Source of the DNA: Ramlibacter sp.
Lineage (GTDB): Bacteria; Pseudomonadota; Gammaproteobacteria; Burkholderiales; Burkholderiaceae_C
Assembly (NCBI GenBank): GCA_021156245.1
Contig: JAJNBO010000193.1
Coordinates: 1 to 5,702, forward strand
DNA: 5,702 nt
Direction: 5' to 3'
Within the stretch, counting starts at the first letter, position 1, and every line of letters begins with the position of its first letter. The notes under the pieces are model-generated. The model worked only from the letters and a program-made list of their open reading frames with translations, was not told the origin of the DNA and did no database searches. The position numbers were made by a program, and so were the translations under genes. This document shows positions 5,240 through 5,702 of this stretch, one piece after another.

Positions 5240-5702
5240 TCATTTCCACCGCACCCGGTACTGCGCCAGAAGCGTGGCGACCAGCACGGAGATCAGGGAG
5301 GCGGCCACGATGACGTCGGCGATGTACGTCGGAACGCCGATCGCGCGGCTCATGCTGTCGGCGCCCACCAGCACGCCGGCCACGAACACCGCGGCGGCCA
5401 CCAGCGCCAGCGGATGCAGCGCACCGAGCATGGCGATCACGATGCCGCTGTAGCCATAGCCGGGCGACATGTCGAGGGTGACGTACCCCGCGCGGCCGGC
5501 CACCTCGATCGCGCCGGCCAGGCCGGCGAGCGCACCCGAGACCAGGGCCACCAGCACGAGCGTGCGCAGCGGCGGCACGCCGGCAAAGGCGGCGGCGCGC
5601 GGATTGGCGCCCAAGGCACGCACGTCGAAGCCGAACACGCTGTACTTGAACACGGCCCAGAGCGCGAGCGCCAGCGCCGCCGCGCCCAGCAGGCCCGTGT
5701 GC
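5240..5702 (-). CDS. ABC transporter permease, nucleoside/BMP type (first permease), C-terminal fragment
   Basis: The last 153 codons are present; the frame is open to the right edge (last whole codon 5701-5699) and stops at TGA 5242-5240. It belongs to the same permease superfamily, in the YufP/BmpB-like branch: FGFDVRALGANPRAAAFAGV is the cytoplasmic coupling loop, and SPGYGYSGIVIAMLGALHPL followed by LVGADSMSRAIGVPTYIADVI is the characteristic C-terminal part of this partner. Hydrophobic segments lie in the part before the loop (GLLGAAALALALWAV), in LVLVALVSGALAGLAGA, in ALVAAAVFVAGVLVGA and in VIVAASLISVLVATLLA. Full family members have roughly 350 residues, so about 40% is visible. A GTG at 5653 is internal, not a start. 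It pairs with the downstream permease gene in one importer. Confidence 0.88.
   Translation of the reverse strand, partial: HTGLLGAAALALALWAVFKYSVFGFDVRALGANPRAAAFAGVPPLRTLVLVALVSGALAGLAGAIEVAGRAGYVTLDMSPGYGYSGIVIAMLGALHPLALVAAAVFVAGVLVGADSMSRAIGVPTYIADVIVAASLISVLVATLLAQYRVRWK

Noticed and set aside
5512..5528. 17-bp near-palindrome CGCCGGCC-A-GGCCGGCG
   Set aside because: It lies inside the conserved permease coding sequence (Ala-Gly-Leu-Ala-Gly) and is explained by GC-rich codons.
1..5702. Defence, phage, transposon or CRISPR system
   Set aside because: No repeats with spacers, transposase, integrase, nuclease, toxin-antitoxin pair or base-composition break was seen; every region is filled by housekeeping or metabolic genes.

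Overview
The window is GC-rich chromosomal DNA, tightly packed with ordinary bacterial genes. GC-rich third codon positions, the YebC paralogue, the conserved hypothetical beside it and the transporter/amidohydrolase set point to a betaproteobacterium of the Burkholderiales, most likely Comamonadaceae (Ramlibacter or Variovorax type). That placement rests on recognising the proteins, not on a database search. I see no mobile element, phage gene, CRISPR array, tRNA or rRNA, and no gene-free stretch longer than about 100 bases.

Left part (1-2563). The end of a fumarate-reductase-type FAD flavoprotein gene (+) runs into the left edge and converges, with a 5-bp gap, on a leftward pair: a YebC/PmpR-family gene (1998 to 1285) followed 24 nt later by a J-domain protein gene (1260 to 253). 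That pair looks like an operon. A 79-bp divergent region separates yebC from a rightward gene for a conserved, uncharacterised 161-residue protein (2078-2563).

Right part (2544-5702). A cytosine-deaminase-like amidohydrolase (3824 to 2544) and two ABC permeases of the nucleoside/BMP type (5224 to 4301, and a partial one entering from the right edge) all point left. They would fit a salvage unit that imports a nucleoside- or nucleobase-like compound through the two permeases and deaminates or hydrolyses it in the cytoplasm. A small NTF2/SnoaL-fold gene (3924-4298) lies on the opposite strand between the permeases and the amidohydrolase and fills nearly all of that gap, so the presumed unit is split by an antisense gene. 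The amidohydrolase keeps the CodA metal ligands and catalytic Glu but has Cys where E. coli CodA has Asp314, so its substrate may not be cytosine.

The region has three convergent gene ends with almost no spacer (5-bp gap, 20-bp overlap, 2-bp gap). Two of these carry inverted repeats centred on the stop codons. I did not find a clearly new biological system. The points most worth a second look are the amidohydrolase active-site change, the antisense gene inside the transporter/enzyme unit, possible leaderless starts for two genes, and the uncharacterised 161-residue protein.
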